Assembly: GCA_964432985.1 (NCBI GenBank)
Contig: CAYSPT010000002.1
Coordinates: forward strand, 87,365 to 151,364
Source: CAYSPT01 sp964432985
Lineage (GTDB): Bacteria > Muiribacteriota > CAYSPT01
DNA: 64,000 nucleotides
Reading direction: 5' to 3'
Below the pieces are notes generated by a model, which worked only from the letters and a program-made list of their open reading frames with translations, made no database searches and was not told the DNA's origin. Made by a program: the position numbers and the translations under genes. Shown piece by piece: positions 1-8,726 of the stretch (position 1 is the first letter of the stretch; every line of letters begins with the position of its first letter).

Positions 1-863
1 TCCATAAAGTAATAGTTGTTCTCCTTATCGAGCAGGAATTCCATGGTCCCTACGTTCTGGTACCCGATATGGGCCGCTCCAGCCAGGGCCGCGCGCCCCA
101 TGTCCCTGCGCAAATCTCTGTTTACCGCCGGGCTCGGAGACTCCTCGATAAGCTTCTGGTGCCGCCTCTGTATGGAACATTCCCGCTCCCCCAGGTGTAT
201 GCTGTTGCCATATTTGTCGGCGATAATCTGAAACTCGATATGACGACTCTCTTCAACGTATTTCTCCAGATAAAGCCGGCCATCTCCAAAGGCGGCCTGT
301 GATTCGGCGCTGGCAGTTTCGAAAGCCCGGGCTGTTTCAGATACGTCGTTGACAACCCGCATTCCCTTTCCGCCGCCGCCGGAAGAGGCCTTGAGAATCA
401 CCGGACATCCTATTTCCTCGATGAGATTCTGCGCTTCCTGAGCCGATTTGAGAGGTTCGAGTGAACCGGGAATAAGGGGGACACCGGCACCGTGCATGGT
501 TTTCCGGGCAAGCGACTTGTCACCCATCTTGTGTATGTTTTCTCTGCTCGGGCCGATAAACACCAGTCCGTGGTCTTCGCAGATCTCCACAAACCGGGCG
601 TTTTCCGCAAGAAATCCATACCCGGGATGAACTGCGTCACATCCGGTGATTTCGGCGGCGCTTATTATGTTGGGCATGTACAGATAACTCTGGGTACTGG
701 GAGGAGGACCAATACATACGGTTTCATCAGCCAGATCAAGATAGGGGGCATTGCGGTCAGCTTGAGAATAAATCCCCACCGTTTGGATATCCAGCTCCTT
801 GCAGGCACGAATGATTCTGAGTGCTATCTCTCCACGATTAGCAACCAGCACTTTTTTAAACAT
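1..863 (-). CDS. accC: Biotin carboxylase subunit of acetyl-CoA carboxylase (C-terminus cut by window edge)
   Basis: Carboxylates biotin on the carrier protein with ATP and bicarbonate, the first half-reaction of malonyl-CoA formation for fatty acid synthesis. The 287 visible residues begin MFKKVLVANRGEIALRI, the usual biotin carboxylase N-terminus. They contain HPGYGFLAEN (79-88), the ATP-grasp glycine loop KASSGGGGKGMR (158-169), ECSIQRRHQKLIEE (228-241) and NVGTMEFLLD (270-279). All these family hallmarks look intact. It starts 1 nt after the accB stop codon, so the two are co-transcribed. The C-terminal third lies outside the window. Oddity: its partner AccB next door lacks the biotin-accepting lysine. 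Confidence 0.97.
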   Translation of the reverse strand, partial: MFKKVLVANRGEIALRIIRACKELDIQTVGIYSQADRNAPYLDLADETVCIGPPPSTQSYLYMPNIISAAEITGCDAVHPGYGFLAENARFVEICEDHGLVFIGPSRENIHKMGDKSLARKTMHGAGVPLIPGSLEPLKSAQEAQNLIEEIGCPVILKASSGGGGKGMRVVNDVSETARAFETASAESQAAFGDGRLYLEKYVEESRHIEFQIIADKYGNSIHLGERECSIQRRHQKLIEESPSPAVNRDLRRDMGRAALAGAAHIGYQNVGTMEFLLDKENNYYFM

Positions 864-864
864 G

Positions 865-1326
865 TTACCGCGTCCTCTCATCCGATTCCTCACACCGTAT
901 GGAAATAAGCGGAGTCCCATACTCAACCGGGGAACCGTCATCAGTCAGCATGGTTTCGATTACGCCGTTACAGCCCGAGCGCACCAGGTGCTCGACATCC
1001 ATGGCTTCGACCATGCACAGGACTTGCCCCTTTTTGACCGGATCACCCTTTCGCAGTGTTTTGTAGACATCGGATACGGCGGTGGAGAAAAAGACTCCGA
1101 CGAAAGGCGACGTAACAATATGTGCCTCTTTCTCCTGATCCTCTATCTCGGTGGAATCAGACTCAGGAATGTATTCCGCTTGCGCCACGGTGTCTGGAAT
1201 GACGTTCAGGGTTTCTCCCCTGACCAGCCGTAAACTCCACCGGGGTGTTTTCATGTCGACAAATTGAAGATCGTTTTCTTCCAGAAAATGCAGCACCCTG
1301 GTAATATCTTTTCCGGGAAAACTCAT
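865..1326 (-). CDS. accB: Biotin carboxyl carrier protein-like, biotinyl Lys replaced by Asp
   Basis: AccB normally carries covalently bound biotin between the carboxylase and carboxyltransferase of acetyl-CoA carboxylase. The 153-residue layout is normal: an N-terminal helix with an SLRLVRG segment (31-37), an acidic linker (50-68) and a C-terminal biotinyl/lipoyl domain from SPFVGVFF (73-80) through PVKKGQVLCMVEAM (96-109) to CNGVIETMLTDDGSPVEYG (119-137). The invariant EAMK motif reads EAMD: residue 110 is Asp, encoded by GAT at 997-999. Alignment with the usual EAMKIMNEIEAECNGVI needs no gap, so the Lys is truly substituted, and Lys to Asp needs two base changes. It overlaps efp by 4 nt and precedes accC by 1 nt. 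Either this is a non-biotinylated paralogue with a working AccB elsewhere, or the complex works differently. Confidence 0.9.
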   Translation of the reverse strand: MSFPGKDITRVLHFLEENDLQFVDMKTPRWSLRLVRGETLNVIPDTVAQAEYIPESDSTEIEDQEKEAHIVTSPFVGVFFSTAVSDVYKTLRKGDPVKKGQVLCMVEAMDVEHLVRSGCNGVIETMLTDDGSPVEYGTPLISIRCEESDERTR

Positions 1327-1886
1327 TTGGCTACCCTCTCTACGTAATCACCTGTGCCGGTGTTTATTTTTAGAGTATCCCCTTCATTGATGAAAAGAGG
1401 AACATTGACCACCAGACCGGTTTCCAACGTCGCCGGCTTGCTGCCCCCTGAAACAGTGTCTCCCTTTACTCCGGGCACCGTCGACGAAACCTCAAGCTCT
1501 ACAAAGGTCGGCAACTCTACACCTATGATCTTTCCCTCATAGAACTGCAGCAGTATTTCGACATTCTCTTTGAGATAGGATTTTTCCCCCTCCAGTGCGG
1601 AAGACGGAAGAAATATCTGTTCGTAGTTATCATTATCCATGAAACAGTAATCTTCACCCGTAAAATACAGGTACTGGGCAGTTTTCGATTCAACGATGGC
1701 TTGCTTCATTTTCTCCCCGGCCCGGAAGGTGCGTTCGAGCACCTGCCCGGTCCGTCGGTTCTTCAATTTAGTTCTGACAAAGGCCGCACCCTTACCCGGT
1801 TTGACATGCTGAAAATCAACCAGCCTAAAAAGGGTTCCGTCAAAATCGAGCGTTATTCCTGTCTTGAAATCAGCAGTAGAGATCAT
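1323..1886 (-). CDS. efp: Translation elongation factor P
   Basis: EF-P binds stalled ribosomes between the P and E sites and speeds peptide-bond formation at polyproline stretches. At 187 residues it has the usual three-domain length. The N-terminal KOW-like domain carries the modifiable lysine in PGKGAA (Lys32). The OB domains follow, with the conserved FYEGKIIGVELP (136-147) and TVPGVKGDTVSGGSKPATLETG. The stop codon overlaps the accB start (ATGA), so efp-accB-accC looks like one operon. A candidate promoter lies about 75 nt upstream. No modification enzyme is visible nearby. Confidence 0.97.
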   Translation of the reverse strand: MISTADFKTGITLDFDGTLFRLVDFQHVKPGKGAAFVRTKLKNRRTGQVLERTFRAGEKMKQAIVESKTAQYLYFTGEDYCFMDNDNYEQIFLPSSALEGEKSYLKENVEILLQFYEGKIIGVELPTFVELEVSSTVPGVKGDTVSGGSKPATLETGLVVNVPLFINEGDTLKINTGTGDYVERVAK

Positions 1887-1910
1887 TAAACAGTCATCCT
1901 CTCAATACGT

Positions 1911-1930
1911 GCGCATGCAATCGCATGCGC
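1911..1930 (-). other. Perfect mini-hairpin in the efp leader
   Basis: An 8-bp perfect stem (GCGCATGC and GCATGCGC) with a 4-nt loop lies between the efp start and its candidate promoter. A palindromic GTATGCATAC follows nearby. There is no T-tract, so it is not an obvious terminator. The rest of the 363-nt gap holds the promoter and a dispersed repeat. Confidence 0.5.
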
Positions 1931-1960
1931 GCCTACGTGCGAATGTGCGTATGCATACAT

Positions 1961-1988
1961 ATACTATAGCTTTATAGATTAATAACAA
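1961..1988 (-). promoter_or_regulatory. Candidate sigma70-type promoter for efp-accB-accC
   Basis: On the minus strand TTGTTA is followed after 16 nt by TAGTAT, in an AT-rich stretch about 75 nt upstream of efp. This is a motif match only. Confidence 0.45.
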
Positions 1989-2034
1989 ATTTTATGTGAA
2001 GTATTATACTGAAATGAGGCACAGTGGCGCAACT

Positions 2035-2226
2035 CTCTCCTTTCAACACTTACAGATGCGGAGATTTCCACGATAGCCGGAAACTTCCTATCTTGCCTGT
2101 ATGACATGATTCAGTAACAGTGCCAAACAGTCCCTCACTTTCTACACATGCAGAGTCGAGGGTGGCAACGGAAGCATTGAACGGTGATTGTCTTTCTGGT
2201 GGGCGTAGCAACCACCAACGAGAAGT
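2035..2226 (-). repeat. Dispersed intergenic repeat, copy A
   Basis: A full 90-nt unit (2134-2223, read on the minus strand) is 66/90 identical without gaps to the unit at 22052-22141. It ends in the core GTGTAGAAAGTGAG. A linker follows (about 2083-2130) that nearly matches the linker at 26802-26858, including CACTGTTACTGAATCATGTC. A truncated second unit end follows at 2035-2059. The element sits directly downstream of slt. Confidence 0.75.
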
Positions 2227-2249
2227 TATCCACAGTCTTGATGCTCGGA

Positions 2250-4334
2250 TTATGGCTGGTACAGGCTCCAATAATGCAGATATGACTTCATTACCTTCAA
2301 AACGTAATATCGTGTTTCATTGTAGCCCACAGCCTCAAGATAATCAGCCGGGGCAGTGCCCTTGACCCTGGATTTCCACCGGTTGACGTTTCCCGGACCG
2401 CCGTTGTAAGCCGACAGGGCTATGGGTACATCTCCCTTATACCGTTTGAGGAGATATCCCAGGTAATAGGCTCCCATCCGAATATTGGTGACAGGATCGA
2501 AGAGATCTTCCGTCTCAAAACCTTTCATTCCCATTTTACCAGCCACATAATGACCCGTAGAGGGTATTATCTGCATAAGACCCAGGGCCGAAGCAGTCGA
2601 TACCAGGCGGGGATTGAAATGACTCTCTTCTCTCATGACCGACAGTACGAGGAAAGGATCTACATCGTTACTTCGTGCAGCCTCGCGGACCGTTTTCCAC
2701 CAGACCACCGGATACGAAAGGCGCTGGGACAGTGCAGCGAGAACACCGGAATCCTGCGTTTCCGGGCGGTACCCCTTGATAGCCCGGGCTCCGTCATTCG
2801 CCGAAGAAGCCAGTACTTTTCCGGCAACGGCGCGTTTATCCGGTTCAGCATCACCGTCCTGGAGTCGGAATGCCAGATAGGCCTCATCATACCGTCCAGC
2901 CCCATACAGCGAGTGAACAATATCCCAGTTATTTCCAGGTAAAAGTTCCTTCATCTGCAAAGATGAAGGGTACACAGGGATATCCTTCCACGACACATTC
3001 CTTTCCCATCCAGGGGTAACAAACAATCCCCGTTCACCGGAAAACACTGTTTTTTCCAAGCTGGTACCATTTTCTTCGGGGACACGTATACCGTGGGAGA
3101 CAAGATAGTGGCGGGCACACAGACCATAAAATGTAAGAGGGTGCCGGTTGACCAGGTCACTCATGATGGCAAAACCGCTCGGCTCCATAACAGTCTGCGG
3201 CAGTTCATTCAATTCCCGTGAAACATCACCAGCCGTTGGGGTTTTCAACTGAAACGGGAGCATTCGTCCCAGAAGAAACAGGGCGCGCCGCCTACTGCGG
3301 GATTCGGGGATCCCATTCACCAGTTTGTGCAACGCCTCCCGTATCTCCGTGTCAGAGCCTGTGTTTTTCAGATTATCGTACAGCCTCCACAAAAGTCGTT
3401 CGCGAAACGACGATCGCAGATAACTTACCAGACATCTCTGAATCTCACTGAGGAAGCTCTGCTTGCCGCTCAATTTCTTATCGAGGGACAGCAGAGACCA
3501 TACCAGTTCTTCCCTGGTCCACAACGACAGACCGTCTTGCTCAAGCAATGTCCGGCAGCGGGAATAGGCCTCTTCGTTACGTCCCTGCTTCCTGAGAAGC
3601 GTTATCTCCATTTTAACTGCATCATGAGACATTTTATCCGCGTCTTTGGACATGTCACCGGGAGCGGCCCTCCGCCTTTGCTCGATAGCCTTGACCAGTT
3701 TGCCACTCGCCATTCCGCTGCGGATCCCCGCCTTCAACCACACATCAAACGCTTCAGCACCACCAGGGGCAGAACCATCTTCAGAAAGCCAGGCAAGTGC
3801 CATTTTCGTATTTCCTATACGCATGGCACCGCGTGCGACCAGCAGGCGGTCTGATTCCCCCACCCGCCCCTCTTCCCAGGATCCGGGGAGGGAAAGGCGT
3901 GTCAGGGTCCTGTACAAAAACTCATCGCGTCTTTGTTCCTTGAGAAGCAACAGGTATCTGGTGAAGGACTGCGAACGGTCACGGCTCTCTAACGCCCGGG
4001 CCGACCACCAGACCCATTCCCGGGAATCCGTCCCGGAAAAACGAGAAAGCATGGTTGCAGACGCCTGTTCTACCACAGGCCACCGGGTGAGATCTCTTCC
4101 CAGACGGCACAGCACCCTGGCAGACTCTTCAGCCACGGCCAACGGCGCCGATTCAACCAGGTCCAATCCCGCCTCTATTACTTCGGTCGTTTTCCCCAGC
4201 GCCAACAACCGCTGGGCCGCTTTGAGCCTGGCCAGAGGTTCCGGTAACGCACTGTCCTCACCTCTGACTGCTGGTGGCAGAGAGGCAGTAAGATACATCA
4301 GAGTACATACGATAAGATATATAGTGCAACGCAT
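2250..4334 (-). CDS. slt: Soluble-type lytic transglycosylase (Slt family)
   Basis: Periplasmic enzyme that cleaves the MurNAc-GlcNAc bond of peptidoglycan with 1,6-anhydro product formation. The 694 residues begin with a Sec signal peptide ending near VRGEDS. A long alpha-helical superhelix follows (about 30-540), as in Slt70. The C-terminal catalytic domain (about 545-694) carries MREESHFNP with the catalytic Glu at 570, then SALGLMQIIPSTG, NIRMGAYYLGYLL and ALSAYNGGPGNV. All are hallmark motifs of family 1 lytic transglycosylases. It stands alone between eno and a repeat-filled gap. The helical part diverges from E. coli Slt70, so only the family assignment is firm. Confidence 0.93.
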   Translation of the reverse strand: MRCTIYLIVCTLMYLTASLPPAVRGEDSALPEPLARLKAAQRLLALGKTTEVIEAGLDLVESAPLAVAEESARVLCRLGRDLTRWPVVEQASATMLSRFSGTDSREWVWWSARALESRDRSQSFTRYLLLLKEQRRDEFLYRTLTRLSLPGSWEEGRVGESDRLLVARGAMRIGNTKMALAWLSEDGSAPGGAEAFDVWLKAGIRSGMASGKLVKAIEQRRRAAPGDMSKDADKMSHDAVKMEITLLRKQGRNEEAYSRCRTLLEQDGLSLWTREELVWSLLSLDKKLSGKQSFLSEIQRCLVSYLRSSFRERLLWRLYDNLKNTGSDTEIREALHKLVNGIPESRSRRRALFLLGRMLPFQLKTPTAGDVSRELNELPQTVMEPSGFAIMSDLVNRHPLTFYGLCARHYLVSHGIRVPEENGTSLEKTVFSGERGLFVTPGWERNVSWKDIPVYPSSLQMKELLPGNNWDIVHSLYGAGRYDEAYLAFRLQDGDAEPDKRAVAGKVLASSANDGARAIKGYRPETQDSGVLAALSQRLSYPVVWWKTVREAARSNDVDPFLVLSVMREESHFNPRLVSTASALGLMQIIPSTGHYVAGKMGMKGFETEDLFDPVTNIRMGAYYLGYLLKRYKGDVPIALSAYNGGPGNVNRWKSRVKGTAPADYLEAVGYNETRYYVLKVMKSYLHYWSLYQP

Positions 4335-4380
4335 AGTTAACAGTGTTTAAATCGAAATAGAACAGCTTTCTCCCTGCTTA

Positions 4381-5670
4381 TTACTTCTGATAGATACTGT
4401 AGCCTGGATAGAGAGCCCCCGCGCCCAATTCCTCCTCGATTCTCAACAACTCGTTGTATTTACAGACACGGTCGGTGCGGCACAGCGACCCGGTCTTTAT
4501 CTGGCCGGCGTTGACACCAACCGCCACATCAGCAATGATGGTGTCTTCAGTCTCGCCGCTTCTGTGGGAGATAACGCAGGTAAAGCCCGCTGCCCGGGCC
4601 ATCCTGATAGCTTCGAGAGTTTCGGTCAGTGAGCCGATTTGGTTGAGCTTTATCAAAATGGAATTGGCTGCCTTCTCTTCGATTCCCCGGGCCAGCCGTT
4701 CACAATTGGTGACGAAAAGATCGTCTCCCACGATCTGGATCTTCTCTCCCAGCCTGGCAGTCAGCGCTACCCAGCCTTCCCAGTCGTCCTCAGCCAGAGC
4801 GTCTTCAAGAGACACGATGGGATATTTGTCGCACAGCGCTGCGTAGTAATCGACCATTTCCTCTGCGGTCTTGCCGGTTTCGCTTTCCGCGGACAGGAAA
4901 TACTTACCGTCCTTGTAAAACTCGCTGGCGGCGGCATCGATCGCGATACACAAATCCTTACCGGGCTCATAGCCGGCCGCCTCGATGGCAGTAATCAGCT
5001 CGGTAAGGGCAGCTTCATTCGAGGTCAAATTGGGGGCAAATCCGCCTTCGTCGCCCACCGAGGTACTGAGCCCCTTCTTTTTTAATGAGTTCTTCAGGTT
5101 GTGAAACACTTCTGTGGCCATGCGGAGGGCTTCACGGAAACTGTTCGCTCCCACCGGGACGATCATGAATTCCTGGATGTCCACGTTGTTGTCGGCGTGC
5201 TTGCCCCCGTTGATGACGTTCATCATGGGAACCGGAAGCGTGCGGGCTTCCAGCCCTCCCAGATACCGGTACAGCGGCAGGCAATAAGCGGAAGCGGCGG
5301 CCCGGGCGGCGGCCATTGACACTCCGAGAATGGCGTTGGCGCCAAGATTTTTCTTCGTGGTGGTGCCGTCGATATCGATCATGAGGCGGTCGAGGTTCTC
5401 CTGGTTGGTGGCATCGAAACCGAGAACCTCCGGCTTGATGACCTGCTCCACATTGGAGACCGCTTTCAGAACTCCCTTACCCATGTAACGCGCTTTGTCA
5501 CCGTCTCGCAGTTCCAGCGCTTCGTATTCACCGGTGGACGCACCGCTGGGGACCGCTGCGCGGCCTATATCACCACTATCCAGGTAAACATCGACTTCAA
5601 CGGTGGGATTACCGCGTGAGTCAAGGATTTCTCTGGCTTTTACATCAACTATTTTTGTTCCTCCACACAT
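4381..5670 (-). CDS. eno: Enolase
   Basis: Converts 2-phosphoglycerate to phosphoenolpyruvate in glycolysis. With the chosen ATG (protein MCGGTKIVDVKAREIL) it is 429 residues, the family norm. Upstream in-frame codons to 5727 are open, but no homologous residues are expected there, and AGGAGG lies 13 nt before this ATG; a GTG three codons upstream is the alternative. Active-site segments are all present: AREILDSRGNPTVEVDV, VGDEGGFAPNL, SLEDALAEDDW, IVGDDLFVTN, ILIKLNQIGSLTET and ISHRSGETEDT. It appears monocistronic. Confidence 0.97.
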   Translation of the reverse strand: MCGGTKIVDVKAREILDSRGNPTVEVDVYLDSGDIGRAAVPSGASTGEYEALELRDGDKARYMGKGVLKAVSNVEQVIKPEVLGFDATNQENLDRLMIDIDGTTTKKNLGANAILGVSMAAARAAASAYCLPLYRYLGGLEARTLPVPMMNVINGGKHADNNVDIQEFMIVPVGANSFREALRMATEVFHNLKNSLKKKGLSTSVGDEGGFAPNLTSNEAALTELITAIEAAGYEPGKDLCIAIDAAASEFYKDGKYFLSAESETGKTAEEMVDYYAALCDKYPIVSLEDALAEDDWEGWVALTARLGEKIQIVGDDLFVTNCERLARGIEEKAANSILIKLNQIGSLTETLEAIRMARAAGFTCVISHRSGETEDTIIADVAVGVNAGQIKTGSLCRTDRVCKYNELLRIEEELGAGALYPGYSIYQK

Positions 5671-5825
5671 GTTATTCACCCTTCCTCCTGATTTTGATTC
5701 AGAATACTTGAATACCACACGACTCATCGAAAATCGCGGTTATAGTATGTGAATACAACCTACCATGTCAAATAAGTCCACTAATGTCACGAAACAACGG
5801 TAACAGCTGCACTCTCCGGGTTGAA

Positions 5826-7034
5826 TCAGAACTCCGACTGAAGGCCGAGCGAATAGATTAAAACTTCCTTGTTGAGCCCGATTCCCGTAGTGGTCGTGTC
5901 GGATTGGTAATCAGCCATGAGTATACCGAGATTCAGGTACCGGTCGGCTTTGACGTGATACCGGGCCCCGAATCCGATGGTCTGGGCATCGAGTTCCGGC
6001 CACTCGGGGGTCATCTGGTCGGCCGCCATGGCGACGTTGGTGTACAGGTACCCGATACTCCCGGTCAGACGGTCTGTGTAATCATACTCCAGGGCCACAC
6101 CAAAATCATACCCGTTGTCGACCCCGGTCATGGTGGGATTCAACGACCAGGTGGCATCTTTGTTCAGATAATACGTCAGGTTGGTTTCCAGTCGCAGGTC
6201 ATTCTTCAGACGGTGGGAAATACCGAAACCCAGCAGACCGGGGAGGTCACGATTGAAGGTGCTGCCATCGTTGACCGCTCCCACAGTATCGGCAATCTCA
6301 TGGGTGGTAAAGGACAATTCGGTGGACGATTCATATCTGAACGCCACATTGGTGCGGTCATCGAGCACATAATTCATGCCGAGAATCCAGCCCCACCCGT
6401 CGGCGGTTTCCATGTAGTGCACGCTCTGTGGAGTGTCTGGCGCAACCCCCGAAAGCACCATACTACCGTCGATATCACGTTCGGCATCGACAAACCTCAG
6501 CCCGAACGAATAGGTCAACCTGTCATCCAACCTCCAGGCCCCGCCGAAGGTGTAGCCCAGGTAATGGCTCTCGGCTTCCAGATGCTGGCTTTTTATAGCG
6601 TTGAAAGCTCCGCCGGAGGCTGCAATAACCTGCTGGCCTATACCCGAGGTGGTAACCGATCCATTTGGAAAAATAAGTTTTCCACCGCCGCCGACGATAG
6701 TGAAGGCAAAATACCCGGCCCACCTGTCTTTTTTATATACTGCAAACAGCTGCGGCACCAGCGACGGCTCGGTGGTCTCGAAGCGGCTGGCACCCATGGT
6801 ATGCCAGTAATCCTTCTCCACCTGCTGCAGCGTGAGGTTGAAAGACCGGCCGTTATCAAAGGTCATTACGCCGGCCGGATTGTATGCAGCCGCATCTGGT
6901 GAGTCCGTGGAGGCGTTACGGTTCAACGTTCGAATATACTCGGTACTCCAGTTGGTTTTGTTCATGATACCGCCGGCAAGCGCGACGGTCGGCAGACACA
7001 GAAGAAGTAATGAAACGACTACCAGCTTTCTCAT
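5826..7034 (-). CDS. FadL/OMPP1-family outer membrane transport protein
   Basis: Probable outer membrane beta-barrel channel for hydrophobic compounds such as long-chain fatty acids. The 402-residue product has a signal peptide (MRKLVVVSLLLLCLPTVALA). Near the mature N-terminus comes the OMPP1/FadL hatch signature (NASTDSPDAAAYNPAGVMTF), followed by alternating amphipathic strands rich in Tyr and Gly, ending in YSLGLQSEF with a terminal Phe as in barrel proteins. The start was chosen because GGAAGG lies just before ATG at 7034; an in-frame ATG six codons upstream lacks this. Substrate cannot be told from sequence. Confidence 0.85.
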   Translation of the reverse strand: MRKLVVVSLLLLCLPTVALAGGIMNKTNWSTEYIRTLNRNASTDSPDAAAYNPAGVMTFDNGRSFNLTLQQVEKDYWHTMGASRFETTEPSLVPQLFAVYKKDRWAGYFAFTIVGGGGKLIFPNGSVTTSGIGQQVIAASGGAFNAIKSQHLEAESHYLGYTFGGAWRLDDRLTYSFGLRFVDAERDIDGSMVLSGVAPDTPQSVHYMETADGWGWILGMNYVLDDRTNVAFRYESSTELSFTTHEIADTVGAVNDGSTFNRDLPGLLGFGISHRLKNDLRLETNLTYYLNKDATWSLNPTMTGVDNGYDFGVALEYDYTDRLTGSIGYLYTNVAMAADQMTPEWPELDAQTIGFGARYHVKADRYLNLGILMADYQSDTTTTGIGLNKEVLIYSLGLQSEF

Positions 7035-7110
7035 GCTTTCCTTCCTTTCCATCCGACATGACGTTTCTCCGGAAATTCATAGTACGTACGGATAACTATT
7101 TTATCCAATT

Positions 7111-7162
7111 CAGTCGGACAAGGCTAGAAATTTCTTTTGCTTAATGAAAGGCAGTCCGACTG
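7111..7162. other. 9-bp inverted repeat in the fadL-like promoter gap
   Basis: CAGTCGGAC (7111-7119) and GTCCGACTG (7154-7162) are perfect inverted copies 34 nt apart, in the 191-nt gap between the HD-protein stop and the start of the FadL-like gene. They could be operator half-sites or a stem. No T-tract follows. Confidence 0.35.
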
Positions 7163-7225
7163 CTGAAGCACTCGGTTCAGGGAATAAACGCTACCAGCCG
7201 TCAAAAACAGTGCTGCAGGTTTGCT

Positions 7226-8224
7226 TTAATATGAATTAGCGGATGAACCGAATTTCAGGTGGTGGACCCTGGGAGTGGACTCATTTTTGAGAATGATGGC
7301 CCAGCGCGGGATCGTTTCAGAGAGGCTGTGTAGTTGATCGTGTTCTTTGAACAGCGGATCAACCAGCCTTGATTTGCAGGTTACTTTAGTATGGTAGTTC
7401 TCGGAATCGATGGTGAAACCGTAGCGGTTGTTCATGCGGTCCCAGAGGCCGGCCAAAATGTGGTCGTCATCCAGATGCATTCGTATCTTTTTAAGAATTT
7501 CGCTATCGGTAGTAAAAAGATCATTCCTGGAAACATATCCGTTTTCTAGAGAATGCTTGAGCACATCACCTACCGTTCTGAACATAGCTGCAGACTCGGG
7601 GCCGGCGAAGCAGGTATCGTTGAGTTCTCGAAACAGGGAAGCGAACCGCCTGGCCGACCGCTGGTCCTCGAAGAACCACCGTCCGCCGCCGGCGTCCAGA
7701 CAGTCCAGGTACCATCCGGCCTCATTAAGCCCGATGAGCCCGTAAACTACCGCGGTTCGAAGCGAGTAGTCGATCCGGTCGGCGCACAGATCGGGGAGTT
7801 CACGTTCGAGGAGCGGAAAGTTGTGCTCCTTGAGCACATATTCAGGATCGAGCCCGTGGCGACGCAGCAAGTCCGGGATATCCGTGCTCCTGACATAGTC
7901 CTGGAATATATCGTCCTGGTAAGAATGGGCGGACTCGGAACCTTCCGCAAGTGCGTAGTCCGCGCAGTGCGAGAAGACGGTGTGGGAAACGTCGTGAAGA
8001 AGCCCCGCCGCCTGCTCTTCCAGGGACGCACCAAACCGTCGCAGCAAAGCGTACACACCCACCGAATGCTCGAACCGGCTGTAAGCAGCGCCGGGACGGT
8101 AAACATGAAAATAGCCTCCCTGATCGACCTCCTTCAGCCGCTTAAGCGGCGGACTTTCCACCAGGGCCTCTATAACCGGATCCTCAAATGAAACAGGGCC
8201 ATACAAACGATCAGAATAGCGCAT
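7226..8224 (-). CDS. HD-domain phosphohydrolase
   Basis: Metal-dependent HD-superfamily hydrolase related to the dGTPase/SAMHD1-like group. Among 332 residues the metal ligands are visible: His53 in FEHSVGVYAL, His77-Asp78 in AAGLLHDVSHTVFSHCADY, and Asp149 in LCADRIDYSLR, the closing aspartate of the HD fold. The N-terminus (YGPVSFEDPVIEALVESPPLKRLKEVDQGG) matches the opening of this subfamily. The C-terminal 120 residues are not recognised. No Shine-Dalgarno is evident. Substrate is unknown; nucleotides are the usual guess for the subgroup. Confidence 0.8.
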   Translation of the reverse strand: MRYSDRLYGPVSFEDPVIEALVESPPLKRLKEVDQGGYFHVYRPGAAYSRFEHSVGVYALLRRFGASLEEQAAGLLHDVSHTVFSHCADYALAEGSESAHSYQDDIFQDYVRSTDIPDLLRRHGLDPEYVLKEHNFPLLERELPDLCADRIDYSLRTAVVYGLIGLNEAGWYLDCLDAGGGRWFFEDQRSARRFASLFRELNDTCFAGPESAAMFRTVGDVLKHSLENGYVSRNDLFTTDSEILKKIRMHLDDDHILAGLWDRMNNRYGFTIDSENYHTKVTCKSRLVDPLFKEHDQLHSLSETIPRWAIILKNESTPRVHHLKFGSSANSY

Positions 8225-8322
8225 GATCTAACAGTATATCATCCACTCTAAACGGAGACATTACTTCTTCGGGAATGTGAGGATTGCATACGCTCTGATG
8301 GAAGGTGTGACGAAGTGCTGAT

Positions 8323-8691
8323 TCAGGTGACGATGTCGAGGTGGGTGCCGCGATTGGGATCCTTGTAAGTAGATTCCTTCATGTCCGGGTCTTCTTTGGT
8401 CTCGTCCGCGGGCTCTTCTCCTTCTTCTCCTTCTTCACCTTCCTCACCTTCTTCATCACGATCCTGCTCTCGACGGCGGCGGCGCTTTTCCGACTCGTAA
8501 TCGTCTATGTCTTTTTCCTGCTCCGTCTTCTCGCTTTCGGCGATCTGTTCGGCTTCTTTTTTCACCCGCTTGTCGATCTCGTCGGAATACTTCTGCTCGC
8601 CCAGGGCAGCCTGTTGCTGTTGCTGCCGCATACGGTCGACTTCGACAGTCTTTGACAGGGAAGTCTGCATATCAACCGGCCGTATGGTCAT
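8323..8691 (-). CDS. Small highly charged protein downstream of fapA
   Basis: A 122-residue protein starting MTIRPVDMQTSLSKTVEVDR, followed by a Gln run (24-28), a strongly charged probable coiled coil (38-75), and a repeated acidic tract EGEEGEEGEEGEEP (about 83-96). No enzyme motif is seen. GGGGGTG precedes the ATG. It lies 36 nt after fapA and follows the fliA-fapA order. From memory, short proteins with a similar opening follow sigma-28 and DUF342 genes in some clostridia, but the function is unknown. The 9-bp repeats coding GEE suggest length variability between strains. Confidence 0.7.
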   Translation of the reverse strand: MTIRPVDMQTSLSKTVEVDRMRQQQQQAALGEQKYSDEIDKRVKKEAEQIAESEKTEQEKDIDDYESEKRRRRREQDRDEEGEEGEEGEEGEEPADETKEDPDMKESTYKDPNRGTHLDIVT

Positions 8692-8726
8692 TCGCTATCA
8701 CCCCCGTGGGATATCGAAATGTGACC

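Noticed and set aside
2226..2234. TTATCCACA, a perfect DnaA-box match; another lies in rapZ near 19566
   Set aside because: Single, widely separated copies, one inside coding sequence; no cluster, AT-rich unwinding element or dnaA gene. Not evidence for an origin, and dnaN alone does not mark one.
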